The position numbers and the translations under genes are program-made. From positions 248,001 to 312,000 of the forward strand of contig CAJJKN010000002.1 in assembly GCA_905188085.1 (NCBI GenBank): a stretch of 64,000 nucleotides of DNA, given 5' to 3'. Of the stretch, positions 42,540-50,812 are shown piece after piece. How positions within the stretch are numbered: position 1 is the first letter of the stretch; every line of letters begins with the position of its first letter. Source of the DNA: an uncultured Bacillota bacterium (GTDB lineage Bacteria > Bacillota > Clostridia > Christensenellales > QAND01). A model generated the notes under the pieces. That model saw only the letters and a list, made by a program, of their open reading frames with translations. It did not search any database and had not been told where the DNA came from.

Positions 42540-42645
42540 CAAAACAGCCGCGGCATACGGGCAAAACCCACAAATTTCTCCTTTCCAAAGGGCAAAAGGA
42601 AAGGGAAACGCCCGTTCTCTTTCTTTGCCGGCCGGTTTTTTTGCA

Positions 42646-42690
42646 AAATAAAAAACACACGGTCTTTTACGGCCATGCGTTTTTTATCTT
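42646..42690 (-). terminator. Terminator after the BofC-like gene
   Basis: AAAAAACGCATGGCCG ... GTGTGTTTTTT imperfect hairpin on the minus strand ten bases beyond the stop codon. Confidence 0.65.
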
Positions 42691-42699
42691 TTCGGATTT

Positions 42700-43287
42700 T
42701 CAGCTTTCCAGATTTTCCAGATAGCTTTCCACCTGCTCTAAGGAATCGAACACCACGCCCTCTTCCAGCGCGGGGTCGGCGATGGTATCCATCTCAATGC
42801 TTTTATACAGCTTTGGCCGGGCGTCCTCGCCCTGGGGCTGATAGATGTTTAGCTTTCCCTCTTCGTATTTTACGATGAAATGCAGCGTGCAGATGCTGGG
42901 CGTTTCCACGACAAGCACCGCCTTATCCTTGGAAAAGGACTGCAATTTGGCATTGGAAAATTCGTCCTCTATATCCTGCTTTGTCATGCCGATATATTCT
43001 TTGTCCGTCACGTCGGTTTCCACGGTATGGCCGCATTTTGTATAGTGTACCTGCAAATACACTTTGCCCTCCGGCCCCAGGCGCTCCGGCTCGGCAGCAG
43101 CGGGCAAGGCTGCGGGAGAAGGCGAAACGCCGCCTGCCTGCGGCAAGTCTGTCTGCCGGTTTTGCCGGCTGCGCGCCGCCATCACGCCGTATGCGCAGGC
43201 ACACACCAGCAGCGCACACACGGCAATCGCAATTTTCAGCGCGGTATGCCGGGCAGTATCCACCCGTTTTTTCCCCTGTAAATTCAA
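42700..43287 (-). CDS. Membrane-anchored protein with BofC-like C-terminal domain
   Basis: A 195-residue protein with a basic N-terminus, a membrane helix or signal anchor at about residues 17-37 (ALKIAIAVCALLVCACAYGV), a Pro/Ala linker and an extracytoplasmic domain. The domain has the pattern of BofC C-terminal-like clostridial proteins: HYTKCGHTVETDVTDKEY, IGMTKQDIEDEF, a Cys in SICTLHFIVKYEEGKLNIYQ, and the ending LEQVESYLENLES. BofC in Bacillus delays pro-sigma-K processing; this homology is only partial. TTG start with GGAGGG seven bases upstream. It follows yebC and sits in a sporulation-rich region. Confidence 0.6.
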   Translation of the reverse strand: MNLQGKKRVDTARHTALKIAIAVCALLVCACAYGVMAARSRQNRQTDLPQAGGVSPSPAALPAAAEPERLGPEGKVYLQVHYTKCGHTVETDVTDKEYIGMTKQDIEDEFSNAKLQSFSKDKAVLVVETPSICTLHFIVKYEEGKLNIYQPQGEDARPKLYKSIEMDTIADPALEEGVVFDSLEQVESYLENLES

Positions 43288-43361
43288 AACTGATCCCTCC
43301 GCCTCTTTTGGCTTTGGAATCAGTTTTTCCCAAAAAGATATTTTTATGTATGGGCGATGCG

Positions 43362-44087
43362 TTAGGCCATTTCGCCGTTATGGAAGACGTTTTGCACGTC
43401 GTCCAGCTCTTCCAGATTATCCACCAGTTTTTCCAGCTTGTCCGCATCTGCGCCGGACACGGCTACCATGGTCTGCGGCACCCATTCGATTTCGGCGGAG
43501 GTAAAGGTATAGCCGTTTTTCTCCAATTCTTCGCGCACCTGGGAGAAAGAAGCGATCTGCGTGTAGACGATAAATTCGTCGTCTGTGGCTTCAAAGTTAT
43601 CCGCGCCGGCATCCAGCGCCGCCATCATCACTTCGTCTTCATCCATATCGTCTTGCTTTTCCATGGCAATGACGCCCTGGTGTTCAAACATATACGACAC
43701 ACAGCCCGTGGTACCCAGTCCGTTGCCGAATTTATCAAACAGATGGCGCACATCGCTGGCCGTGCGGTTGCGGTTGTCCGTCAAGGTTTCAACGATCAGC
43801 GCCACGCCGCCGTTGCCATAGCCTTCATAGGTAATCTCTTCATAGCTTACATTGCCCAGTTCGCCGGAGGCTTTGGCAATGCTGCGGGAGATATTATCGT
43901 TCGGCATGTTGTTGGCCTTGGCTTTGGCCACCACATCGCGCAGTTTGCTGTTTGTGTTCGGGTCTGAACCGCCCTCTTTTACCGCAATGGCAATTTCACG
44001 GCCGATTTTGGTAAACACACGCGCGCGCTGCGAATCTGTCTTTTCTTTCTTATGCTTTATATTGTTCCATTTGCTATGCCCGGACAT
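43362..44087 (-). CDS. yebC: YebC/PmpR family protein
   Basis: A 241-residue protein of the YebC/PmpR family, originally called transcription regulators; recent work assigns some members to helping ribosomes through polyproline stretches. N-terminal GHSKWNNIKHKKEKTDSQRA, NNMPNDNISRSIAKASGE, YEGYGNGGVALIVETLTDNR are diagnostic. Start at ATG 44085-44087; four codons further out there is no ribosome site. Likely single gene, followed at 74 bp by the BofC-like gene. Confidence 0.95.
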   Translation of the reverse strand: MSGHSKWNNIKHKKEKTDSQRARVFTKIGREIAIAVKEGGSDPNTNSKLRDVVAKAKANNMPNDNISRSIAKASGELGNVSYEEITYEGYGNGGVALIVETLTDNRNRTASDVRHLFDKFGNGLGTTGCVSYMFEHQGVIAMEKQDDMDEDEVMMAALDAGADNFEATDDEFIVYTQIASFSQVREELEKNGYTFTSAEIEWVPQTMVAVSGADADKLEKLVDNLEELDDVQNVFHNGEMA

Positions 44088-44157
44088 CGGTAATTCCACC
44101 CCACAATTTAAATTGACAGGCTATTATATCACTTTTTTCCCACTCCTGCAACGCAAG

Positions 44158-44841
44158 CTAGGGCACCAGATACAACAGATCCTTTTGCGTGCCGGTTTGT
44201 AAATAGGTGTTGGGCACGCTGCCGACGATGACGGTTTCATACATGGGCAGGGTGTTTTCATAGCGCACCACCACGCTTTGCCCGGGCAGGGTGTAGCGCA
44301 GAAAGATATGGATGGTGGCAGTGATGCGGTGTTTGGTCTGGTTGATGCCGGCGGAGATAAATTCGCTGTCTACCGAAACACTGGCCTCGGCAAAGGGAGA
44401 GGCATACAGGCGGAGCACCGGGCCTGTAGTGGAAAAGATCTGGCTGTTCATCACCGAGCCAAACGGCACGGACAGCGGCACTTCCCCGCTGTTCATCAGC
44501 CTGTCCTCGCAGGTTTCCACGATTTCGCAGGTCAATTCATTGAGCACATAACCGTTGATTTTTACCATGGTAATGTTGCCGATGTCGTCTTTTTCCAGCG
44601 ACACCAATTCGTTGTATTGATGCAAACTGCCGCTTTGGCCGACCGCATAGTTCACCGCCTCCGCCGCCAGGCTTTCCCCCTGGGCCACGGCCATTTCGGC
44701 AGCCAGGGTTCTAACGGACAATTCAAAGCAGACAGACAGCGCCAAAACCGCCAACACCGCCCAGACAATTACGGCCCACCGCCCCGAAAACGGCCGCTTT
44801 GCCGGGAAAATATGGTTTGGCTCCCTCTTTTTTTCCTGCAA
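44158..44841 (-). CDS. yunB: Sporulation protein YunB
   Basis: A 227-residue sporulation protein, in Bacillus made in the mother cell under sigma-E and needed for full spore yield. A membrane helix at about residues 22-42 is followed by an extracytoplasmic domain with the family pattern: VPFGSVMNSQIFSTTGPVLR, ISAGINQTKHRITATIHIFL, and YETVIVGSVPNTYL. It starts at TTG 44839-44841 behind GGAGG. It is divergent from a class A PBP gene with only about 70 bp between; the promoter could not be assigned to sigma-E with confidence. Confidence 0.88.
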   Translation of the reverse strand: MQEKKREPNHIFPAKRPFSGRWAVIVWAVLAVLALSVCFELSVRTLAAEMAVAQGESLAAEAVNYAVGQSGSLHQYNELVSLEKDDIGNITMVKINGYVLNELTCEIVETCEDRLMNSGEVPLSVPFGSVMNSQIFSTTGPVLRLYASPFAEASVSVDSEFISAGINQTKHRITATIHIFLRYTLPGQSVVVRYENTLPMYETVIVGSVPNTYLQTGTQKDLLYLVP

Positions 44842-44844
44842 GAT

Positions 44845-44872
44845 TTGTTTCCTCCCTCAATTATGGTATAAT
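44845..44872 (+). promoter_or_regulatory. Candidate promoter of the first class A PBP gene
   Basis: TTGTTT at 44845-44850, 16-bp spacer, TATAAT at 44867-44872. It overlaps the leader of the divergent yunB gene. Confidence 0.5.
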
Positions 44873-44913
44873 ATGCAAAATAAGTAAAAGGTTTGCCAAG
44901 GAGGCAATATTAT

Positions 44914-47562
44914 ATGGCCAAAGACAAGAAGGAAAAACGCAGAAATCAAAACCGCGCTGAAAGAAAACACGGCTTTTTAAAAGCCGTGCATACCTGGTTT
45001 GACGATAGGACGGATTATGCCGGGGATAAGCCGCAGGCCATCTTTGTGCCGCGCACGCAGCCGCCGGCGTTTGCCCTGTCCGTTGCGGCAACGACGTTTA
45101 AATTGCTGCTCATTACCATGCTTGTTATCGGCTTTATCGGCATGGGCGCTGTTTTCGGCGTGGCGCGCGCGTTTATTTCCACCGCGCCGGATCTGGATGT
45201 AACGGAGATTTCCGCCATCAGCCTTTCCAGCTATATCTACGATGCCAACGGCGAACTGATTTCCATGTATTCCGGTTCGCAAAACCGCATGTGGGCCAGC
45301 ATTGATGAAATTCCGGATAATTTGAAAAACGCCTTTATTGCCACCGAGGACGCCCGCTTTTATACCCACGGCGGCGTGGATATAAAGCGCATTGTGGGCG
45401 CGTTTATCAGCAACTTTACCTCCTCCGGCACGCAGGGCGGCAGTACCATTACCCAGCAATTGATCAAAAACCGGATGCTGACCAGCGAACGAAGCTATAA
45501 GCGTAAAATCCAGGAGGCGTATTTGGCGCTGCAACTGGAGCGCAAATATTCCAAAGATCAGATTTTGGAAGCCTACCTAAACGACGTGAACATGGGCGAG
45601 GGCAACTACGGCGTGAAAAGCGCCGCGCGGGACTATTTCGGTAAATCGCTGGATCAACTGACCATCCGCGAATGCGCGATGCTGGCCGGCATTGTAAACG
45701 CGCCGACCACCTATAACCCCCGCCGCAACTATTATGTGAAAAACCGCCCGGAAGTGACGGACGAGCGCACAAACCTGGTGCTCAGCCGCATGCAGAGAAA
45801 CGGCTATATCACCGTGGAAGAATACAACCAAGCCAAGGCGGAAAAAGTGGCGATTCAGCCAAACCGCACCAACACCGCCACCGGCATTGCCCCGGAATTT
45901 GTGGAATACGCGGTAAGCACCGTGATTGATGATTTCATCGCCCAGCGGGGATTGGAAAACACCAAGCAAAACCGAAGCGCCATTGAAACCGAACTGCGCA
46001 CCGGCGGCTATCATATTTACACAACGCTGGATCAGCAGATGCAAAGCGCCGTGGAGGACGCGGTGTATAATTCCACCTCCTACCCCAAAATGGCCAAAGC
46101 GTCCGATTCCGTAAAGCGGACGACAAACCCGGACGGCTCTATCACGGAGACCATCTATCCGCAGGCGGCCGCCACCGTGATTGATTACCACGCGGGCGAA
46201 GTGAAAGCCATGGTCGGCGGTCGGACGGCGCCCACGGGCCTAAAAATGCTAAACCGCGCGACGGCGAAAATGGCGGTCGGTTCTTCCATTAAGCCCATTA
46301 CGGTATACGGTCCGGCGCTGGATACAGGGCTTGGCGCCGGCACGATCATACAAAACATCAAAGGACCGGTAACGGGCTGGGCCTCTTCCAGCAGCGAAAA
46401 ATCCTATCCCACGGCGGGCGGCGTAAACGGCCCTGTGACCATGCGCACCGCCATTCAAAAATCTTTGAACCTTTCCGCAGCCCGGACGCTGATGGAGCTT
46501 TCCGGCCCCGACCCCACGGAAAACATCAACAATTCCGTTTCCTACCTGGCTAAGATGGGCGTGGATGTGGATTCGCCAAACACCACCATTCGCCGCACGG
46601 GTTCCGGCATTGCGCTGGGCGCTTCGAACTATTCCACGGTGGAAATGGCGTCTATGTTCGGCACGATTGCCAACAAGGGCGTATACATTTCGCCGACGGC
46701 GTATACCAAGGTGGTGGATGCCCAGGGCAACGTGGTGCTGGACGGCAAAGCCATGCAGCAGACCACGCAGGTGTATCAGGAGAGCACGGCATGGATGCTG
46801 GTAGATATGCTGACAGACGCCGTGCAGGGCGGCACAGGCCATCGCGCCAAGGTAAGCGGGATGACCATTGCCGGCAAAACCGGTACGCATGAAAACAAGG
46901 CGTTTTATTTCACCGGCATAAGCCCGTATTATTCCGCGGCGGTTTGGATTGGGCATGATGATTACAAGTCGATGCGCGGCGGCGCGGGCGGCACCTATGC
47001 TGCGCCGATTTTCTCCAAATTTATGACGACGATTCATCAGCAAAAGGCGCTGGCCAATAAATCCATCATTGCGGACAGCCCGGAATCTCTCGGCCTTGTG
47101 AAAGCCACGGTATGCCAGGTTTCCGGCATGAAAGCCACGGATGCCTGCGCACGCGATGCCGGCGGGCTGACCCCTGTGACGGATTGGTTCAAATCCGGCA
47201 CCGTGCCCACGGAGGACTGCAACTATCATATGTCGCTGCCGATCTGCTCGGAATCCGGCAAATTTGCAACGCCGTATTGCCCGCTTACCTCCGGCAGCGC
47301 CTCGCATGTGTTTATCCCGGAAGATTCCGTTTTGCGCAAATGCGAATTGGCAGGCTTCAGCTGGTATCACACCACCAGCGCCGCATCGTTTAACTACACA
47401 AACAACGCGGACCAGTTCTGCCCGCTGCACACCCTGCCGGGGGCTACGATTGCGCCCAGCATTACGCCGTCGGCCGACCCCTCCGCTTCGCCGGACACGC
47501 GGCCTTCGCCCTCCTATTCCAGAATTCCCATCAGAACGCCGGACACCGACGACGACGATTGA
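44914..47562 (+). CDS. Class A penicillin-binding protein (PBP1a type)
   Basis: An 882-residue bifunctional peptidoglycan synthase. Cytoplasmic basic tail, membrane helix at about residues 60-85, glycosyltransferase domain (IATEDARFYTHGGVDIKR with the catalytic Glu; GGSTITQQLIKN), then transpeptidase domain with Ser in AVGSSIKPITVYGP, SLN in KSLNLSAART and KTG in IAGKTGTHENKAF. The C-terminus adds a Cys-containing segment (CNYHMSLPICSESG, TPYCPLTSG) and a Pro/Ser tail ending in four Asp. AAGGAGG stands before ATG 44914; an ATG seven codons earlier is less well placed. Located among sporulation genes, so it may serve vegetative growth or the spore. Confidence 0.95.
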   Translation: MAKDKKEKRRNQNRAERKHGFLKAVHTWFDDRTDYAGDKPQAIFVPRTQPPAFALSVAATTFKLLLITMLVIGFIGMGAVFGVARAFISTAPDLDVTEISAISLSSYIYDANGELISMYSGSQNRMWASIDEIPDNLKNAFIATEDARFYTHGGVDIKRIVGAFISNFTSSGTQGGSTITQQLIKNRMLTSERSYKRKIQEAYLALQLERKYSKDQILEAYLNDVNMGEGNYGVKSAARDYFGKSLDQLTIRECAMLAGIVNAPTTYNPRRNYYVKNRPEVTDERTNLVLSRMQRNGYITVEEYNQAKAEKVAIQPNRTNTATGIAPEFVEYAVSTVIDDFIAQRGLENTKQNRSAIETELRTGGYHIYTTLDQQMQSAVEDAVYNSTSYPKMAKASDSVKRTTNPDGSITETIYPQAAATVIDYHAGEVKAMVGGRTAPTGLKMLNRATAKMAVGSSIKPITVYGPALDTGLGAGTIIQNIKGPVTGWASSSSEKSYPTAGGVNGPVTMRTAIQKSLNLSAARTLMELSGPDPTENINNSVSYLAKMGVDVDSPNTTIRRTGSGIALGASNYSTVEMASMFGTIANKGVYISPTAYTKVVDAQGNVVLDGKAMQQTTQVYQESTAWMLVDMLTDAVQGGTGHRAKVSGMTIAGKTGTHENKAFYFTGISPYYSAAVWIGHDDYKSMRGGAGGTYAAPIFSKFMTTIHQQKALANKSIIADSPESLGLVKATVCQVSGMKATDACARDAGGLTPVTDWFKSGTVPTEDCNYHMSLPICSESGKFATPYCPLTSGSASHVFIPEDSVLRKCELAGFSWYHTTSAASFNYTNNADQFCPLHTLPGATIAPSITPSADPSASPDTRPSPSYSRIPIRTPDTDDDD

Positions 47563-47598
47563 TCGCACGCGAGAATGCATACACACATACATAAAACA

Positions 47599-47640
47599 GG
47601 CATAGCCGACCGGGATATCGGCTATGCCGTTTTTTTATTT
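47599..47640 (+). terminator. Terminator after the first PBP gene
   Basis: Perfect 11-bp stem GGCATAGCCGA / TCGGCTATGCC with an 8-nt loop and a run of T. Confidence 0.9.
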
Positions 47641-48473
47641 GGCCGGGGCTTTAGGCGAAAATGCAAACCAAAGCTTGCGGCGCATCGGCCGGATAAAATT
47701 GACTTGCCGTGCCGGTTGAAAATGCTTTTGAAGAGCGCAAATTTAAGCGATAAAAGCACCTTTCTTCCCCGTGTCCCGTGTTTGGAAAAAGAAAGCATGG
47801 CATTTTTATGCTGTGGCGGTGCGTTTGGGAGGGCGGAACGGCAAGATGGATACGGCGCGCATACGTTTCGCAGAGGACGTCAAGGTGTTTGGGTTGCGCT
47901 TTGGACAATTCCAGGCTTCCCTCTTTCATGGACTATGCACATGATAACGCCAAAGCCCGGTCGGAAGCGCTACGGACGCGGGACGCGTGCAGCAAAACAA
48001 AAACAGCAAGGCGGAAAAGCAGCGTAGGTTTCGTGCAAAAGGCCGTGCGTTTTTAAACACTTTGGCGGTTTTGAGAAAAGGGCCGCTTCTTTACGCTTCA
48101 CAAGGGACTACAGGCCGAAGTAAAAACCGGTGGTTTGGAAGAACGGTCCTCATGAGAAAACGCAAAAGCCAACACAGAAAAACGAAGCGGCTAGTTGCAG
48201 GAAAATTCCTCACGAAAGAACATAAATGCCCGGACTGAAGGCGGCAGTGGTTTATTTCCGCAAAAGAGCGTAAAAGCATGGGGGAAAGCACTGCTGTCAT
48301 GGGATGTGCGCAGCGGCGGCAATCGTTTGCCCTGTCGGCTGTTTTGCATTGGGAGAGCTCCTTTGTACAGACGTTTTTGAAAGCAGCTCTTTTCCCTTTT
48401 GAGCACTGCTCTGCTCCCACGTTTAGGCGAAAACACAGCGGCAGTTTTGCGCTTTTGTGTGATTGCAGCTACG
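47641..48473. other. Gene-free region between PBP and spoVA operon
   Basis: About 830 bp between two convergent terminators. Open frames are short, none has a ribosome site and family resemblance. Nothing further recognised. Confidence 0.6.
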
Positions 48474-48516
48474 CAAAAAGCCCTCCGCGGCATCGTTCGG
48501 GGATGCAACGGAGGGC
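48474..48516 (-). terminator. Terminator of the spoVA operon
   Basis: Long stem GCCCTCCG(TTG)CATC / GATG(CCG)CGGAGGGC followed by TTTTT on the minus strand, 11 bases beyond the spoVAE stop. Confidence 0.85.
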
Positions 48517-48527
48517 GGATTGTCCGG

Positions 48528-48884
48528 TTATTTTTTTGTTTTTGGGTTAAAGATTAAAGCATTTAGATAGCCGAAAAACACAGCGGCCGCAATGCCGCCG
48601 GCCGTGGCCGTGACCCCGCCCGCCAAAACGCCGGCAAAGCCTTTTTCCAAAATCATTTTCCGGGTGCCGGTGGCCAGCGAATGGCCAAAGCCGGTAAGCG
48701 GCACGGTGGCGCCTGCGCCGGCAAAATCCACCAGCGGCTGATACAGCCCCAGCGCAGAGAGAATCACGCCCGCCACCACATAGATCACCAAAATGCGGGC
48801 AAAGGTCAGCTTGGTTTTGGCCAGAAGAACCTGGCCGATTACGCAGATCAGCCCGCCTATGACAAAGGCTTTTACAAACATCAT
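48528..48884 (-). CDS. spoVAE: Stage V sporulation protein AE
   Basis: A 118-residue membrane protein (SpoVAEb type) of the spore dipicolinate channel. About four helices; family segments are FVIGGLICVIGQVLL, GAGATVPLTGFGHSLATGTR and ILEKGFAGVLAGGVTATAGG. It is paralogous to SpoVAC. ATG overlaps the spoVAD stop (ATGA) with AAAGGGGG upstream. Last gene of the operon. Confidence 0.94.
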   Translation of the reverse strand: MMFVKAFVIGGLICVIGQVLLAKTKLTFARILVIYVVAGVILSALGLYQPLVDFAGAGATVPLTGFGHSLATGTRKMILEKGFAGVLAGGVTATAGGIAAAVFFGYLNALIFNPKTKK

Positions 48885-49897
48885 CGCACAGTCCCCCTTT
48901 CAAAGCGCACGGCATGGGCAATGCCTGGAATGGAATTGCCCTGCATGGCGCTGGTGGTGCTTAAAAGCGCGCCCGTCGGCACAAACAGCAGCCGCTGCCA
49001 GCGCCCTTCCCACAGGTTTGGCAATAATTTGGCGGAAAGCGTAATCGCCGCGCACCCGCAGCCGCTGCCGCCCATATGGGTGTCCTGTTCGGGAAAATAG
49101 AGCTCTGCCCCGCAATCGTGAAATTTTGTCATGTCCTCTGCGCCGTCATTTGCCATCATATCCCGCAGGATGGAAAGGCCGAGTTTGCCAAGGTCGCCGG
49201 TGTAGATGGCGTCAAAATCCGCCTCGGTGGTATGGGTGTCCTTAAAATGGGTTTTGATGGTGTCGTATGCGGCGGGGGCCATGGCGGCGCCCATGTTGTT
49301 GGCGTCCGCAACGCCGTAATCCACCACTTTGCCCGGCGTAACATGGGTGATAAACACGCCTTTATCCTCGCAATTGGAAAGGATTGTGGCGCCGGCGCCG
49401 GTGGCGGTGCGCTGCTGGCTGGGCGTTTTCTGCGTGCCCATTTCCAAAGGAAAGCGGTATTGCCGCTCGGCCGTGGAAAAATGCGAAGACGCGCAGCACA
49501 CCAGATACTCTGCAAACCCGCCTTCCAGCAGCATGCTGCCCACCACCAGCGATTCTGCCATGGTGCTGCATGCGCCGTAGAGCCCCAAAAAGGGCACAGC
49601 GATTTCCCGGGCGGCAAAGGTGGCGGCGATGAGCTGATTTAACAGATCGCCCCCCAGCAAAAAGCCCATCTCGCTGCTTTCCCGGCCGCTTTTTTCAATG
49701 GCCTTGCGCACGGCCTCGTAAAACAGTTTGCTCTCTGCCATTTCCCAGCTTTTCTGGTCCCAAAGGTCGTCTTGTATGGTATGGTCAAACAAGCCGCGCA
49801 GTTGGCCCCTGGCCTCGGCCGGGCCTGCGATGCTGGCGGCGGCAATGGGCGCAATGCGGCTGTCTAAAATCATGGTCTGTCCGTTTCGCTTGCCCAT
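48881..49897 (-). CDS. spoVAD: Stage V sporulation protein AD
   Basis: A 338-residue thiolase-fold protein that binds Ca-dipicolinate and sits on the outside of the spore inner membrane. Segments: GDLLNQLIAATFAAREIAVP, FLGLYGACSTMAESLVVGSM, SSHFSTAERQYRFPLEMGTQ, TGAGATILS, and MGGSGCGCAAITLSA. Length and motifs fit the family. Starts three bases after spoVAC, with GGGAGG upstream. Confidence 0.97.
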   Translation of the reverse strand: MGKRNGQTMILDSRIAPIAAASIAGPAEARGQLRGLFDHTIQDDLWDQKSWEMAESKLFYEAVRKAIEKSGRESSEMGFLLGGDLLNQLIAATFAAREIAVPFLGLYGACSTMAESLVVGSMLLEGGFAEYLVCCASSHFSTAERQYRFPLEMGTQKTPSQQRTATGAGATILSNCEDKGVFITHVTPGKVVDYGVADANNMGAAMAPAAYDTIKTHFKDTHTTEADFDAIYTGDLGKLGLSILRDMMANDGAEDMTKFHDCGAELYFPEQDTHMGGSGCGCAAITLSAKLLPNLWEGRWQRLLFVPTGALLSTTSAMQGNSIPGIAHAVRFERGTVR

Positions 49898-49900
49898 TTG

Positions 49901-50377
49901 TTACCTCCCTAACAGATAAAAGATCAACCCGTAGACGATGGCGGCGCTGATGCCGTTGACAAGCACAGGGCCTGCGATTTTGAATAGATTGGCCCCGATG
50001 CCCACAATGCCTTCGCGCTTAAATTCCATAGCCGGAGAGACGATGGAATTGGAAAAGCCCGTGATGGGCACTACGGAGCCAGCGCCCGCATATTTGCCGA
50101 TGACATCATACACGCCAAGGCCGGTGAATGTGGCGGCGATGATGACGAGAATGATGGAGGCAAAGCCCGCGGCCTGCACAAACTCTGCGCCCAAATAGGT
50201 TTCAAACAGCCAGATGAGCACCTGGCCGATCGTGCAGATCAGCCCGCCTGTCCAAAACGCACGAAAACAGCCCTGGAAAAGGTTGGTGGGCGGCGTTTTC
50301 TGCTCTACATATTCGTTATAGGTTTTGTCGCGCGTGCTGCGCGCGCGTTTGTTTTGCGCCTGATCAAATGAATCCAA
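49901..50377 (-). CDS. spoVAC: Stage V sporulation protein AC
   Basis: A 158-residue membrane protein that acts as a mechanosensitive channel for dipicolinate release. N-terminal YNEYVEQKTPPTNLFQGCFR, FWTGGLICTIGQVLIWLFE, GAGSVVPITGFSNSIVSPAM and FKREGIVGIGANLFKIAGPV are typical. The likely start is TTG 50375-50377, nine bases after AAGGAGG; the upstream frame has no ribosome site. It overlaps the end of a tiny 45-codon frame, so translation may be coupled. Confidence 0.93.
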   Translation of the reverse strand: MDSFDQAQNKRARSTRDKTYNEYVEQKTPPTNLFQGCFRAFWTGGLICTIGQVLIWLFETYLGAEFVQAAGFASIILVIIAATFTGLGVYDVIGKYAGAGSVVPITGFSNSIVSPAMEFKREGIVGIGANLFKIAGPVLVNGISAAIVYGLIFYLLGR

Positions 50378-50501
50378 AATGCCGTTCCTCCTTATGCATG
50401 GCGCTTTTTCTGCGCTCTTCGTTTTCTTCCCGGTTTGCCCCATCCAGATACAAAGCCTCCGGCAGGGGGTTTTTCTTTGGTTGATGGTTAACGAAATTCA
50501 A
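50364..50501 (-). CDS. Possible 45-residue peptide ahead of spoVAC
   Basis: A short charged frame: TTG at 50499-50501 with GGAGTGA five bases before it, overlapping the end of the 53-residue gene, and ending 14 bases inside spoVAC. The peptide is soluble and rich in Glu, Arg and Lys (KNPLPEALYLDG, NREENEERRKSAMHKEERH). I know no family. The overlaps on both sides are what one expects of an operon gene, but the frame may be chance. Confidence 0.35.
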   Translation of the reverse strand: MNFVNHQPKKNPLPEALYLDGANREENEERRKSAMHKEERHFGFI

Positions 50502-50649
50502 CTTGCTCACTCCAAACCTGTTTGACGCCGGATACGCTGTTTTCGCTTTTCAGCTGCCAAAGGTTGGCGGCCAGCAGGATGCAGACGACAATCAGCCCCA
50601 CGCCCGCCGTAATCCAAAACCGTTTGTGCCCGGCTGTCTTTTGTTTCAT
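50488..50649 (-). CDS. 53-residue single-pass membrane peptide, first gene of the spoVA operon
   Basis: A short peptide beginning MKQKTAGHKRFW with a membrane helix at about residues 12-30 (ITAGVGLIVVCILLAANLW) and a polar C-terminus (KSENSVSGVKQVWSEQVEF). AAAGGAGG lies seven bases upstream of ATG 50647-50649. A sigma-G-like promoter ends 30 bp before it, and spoVAC-D-E follow, so it is probably made in the forespore. Unknown family; SpoVAA and SpoVAB of Bacillus are much larger and not related as far as I can see. Confidence 0.6.
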   Translation of the reverse strand: MKQKTAGHKRFWITAGVGLIVVCILLAANLWQLKSENSVSGVKQVWSEQVEFR

Positions 50650-50678
50650 TGCGTTTCCTCCTTTTGAGGGATTGTGGT

Positions 50679-50707
50679 TAGTGTGCGCAAAAGCGGCAAA
50701 AGCATAC
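50679..50707 (-). promoter_or_regulatory. Sigma-G-like promoter of the spoVA operon
   Basis: GTATG at 50703-50707, 17-bp spacer, CACACTA at 50679-50685 on the minus strand; the Bacillus sigma-G consensus is about GNATR, 18 bp, CATNNTA. One mismatch in the -10 and a spacer one base short. In Bacillus spoVA is indeed sigma-G-dependent. Confidence 0.5.
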
Positions 50708-50779
50708 GCGGCGTTTTGTTTTGCGTTTGTTTTTTGCGGGAATTTTCTCTATAAGGCAAAGCCGTAGGTTTTTGCGCTA

Positions 50780-50812
50780 TAAAAAAAGAGCGCAGAGATT
50801 CTGCGTTCTTTA
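50780..50812 (-). terminator. Terminator of the spoIIA operon
   Basis: AAGAGCGCAGA / TCTGCGTTCTT stem (one G-T pair) with a 3-nt loop, overlapping the end of sigF, and TTTTTTT on the minus strand. It separates sigF from spoVA. Confidence 0.8.

Noticed and set aside
46249..47592. Minus-strand frame of 447 codons within the first PBP gene
   Set aside because: Antisense of the transpeptidase domain; extremely Arg/Gly/His-rich, no ribosome site.
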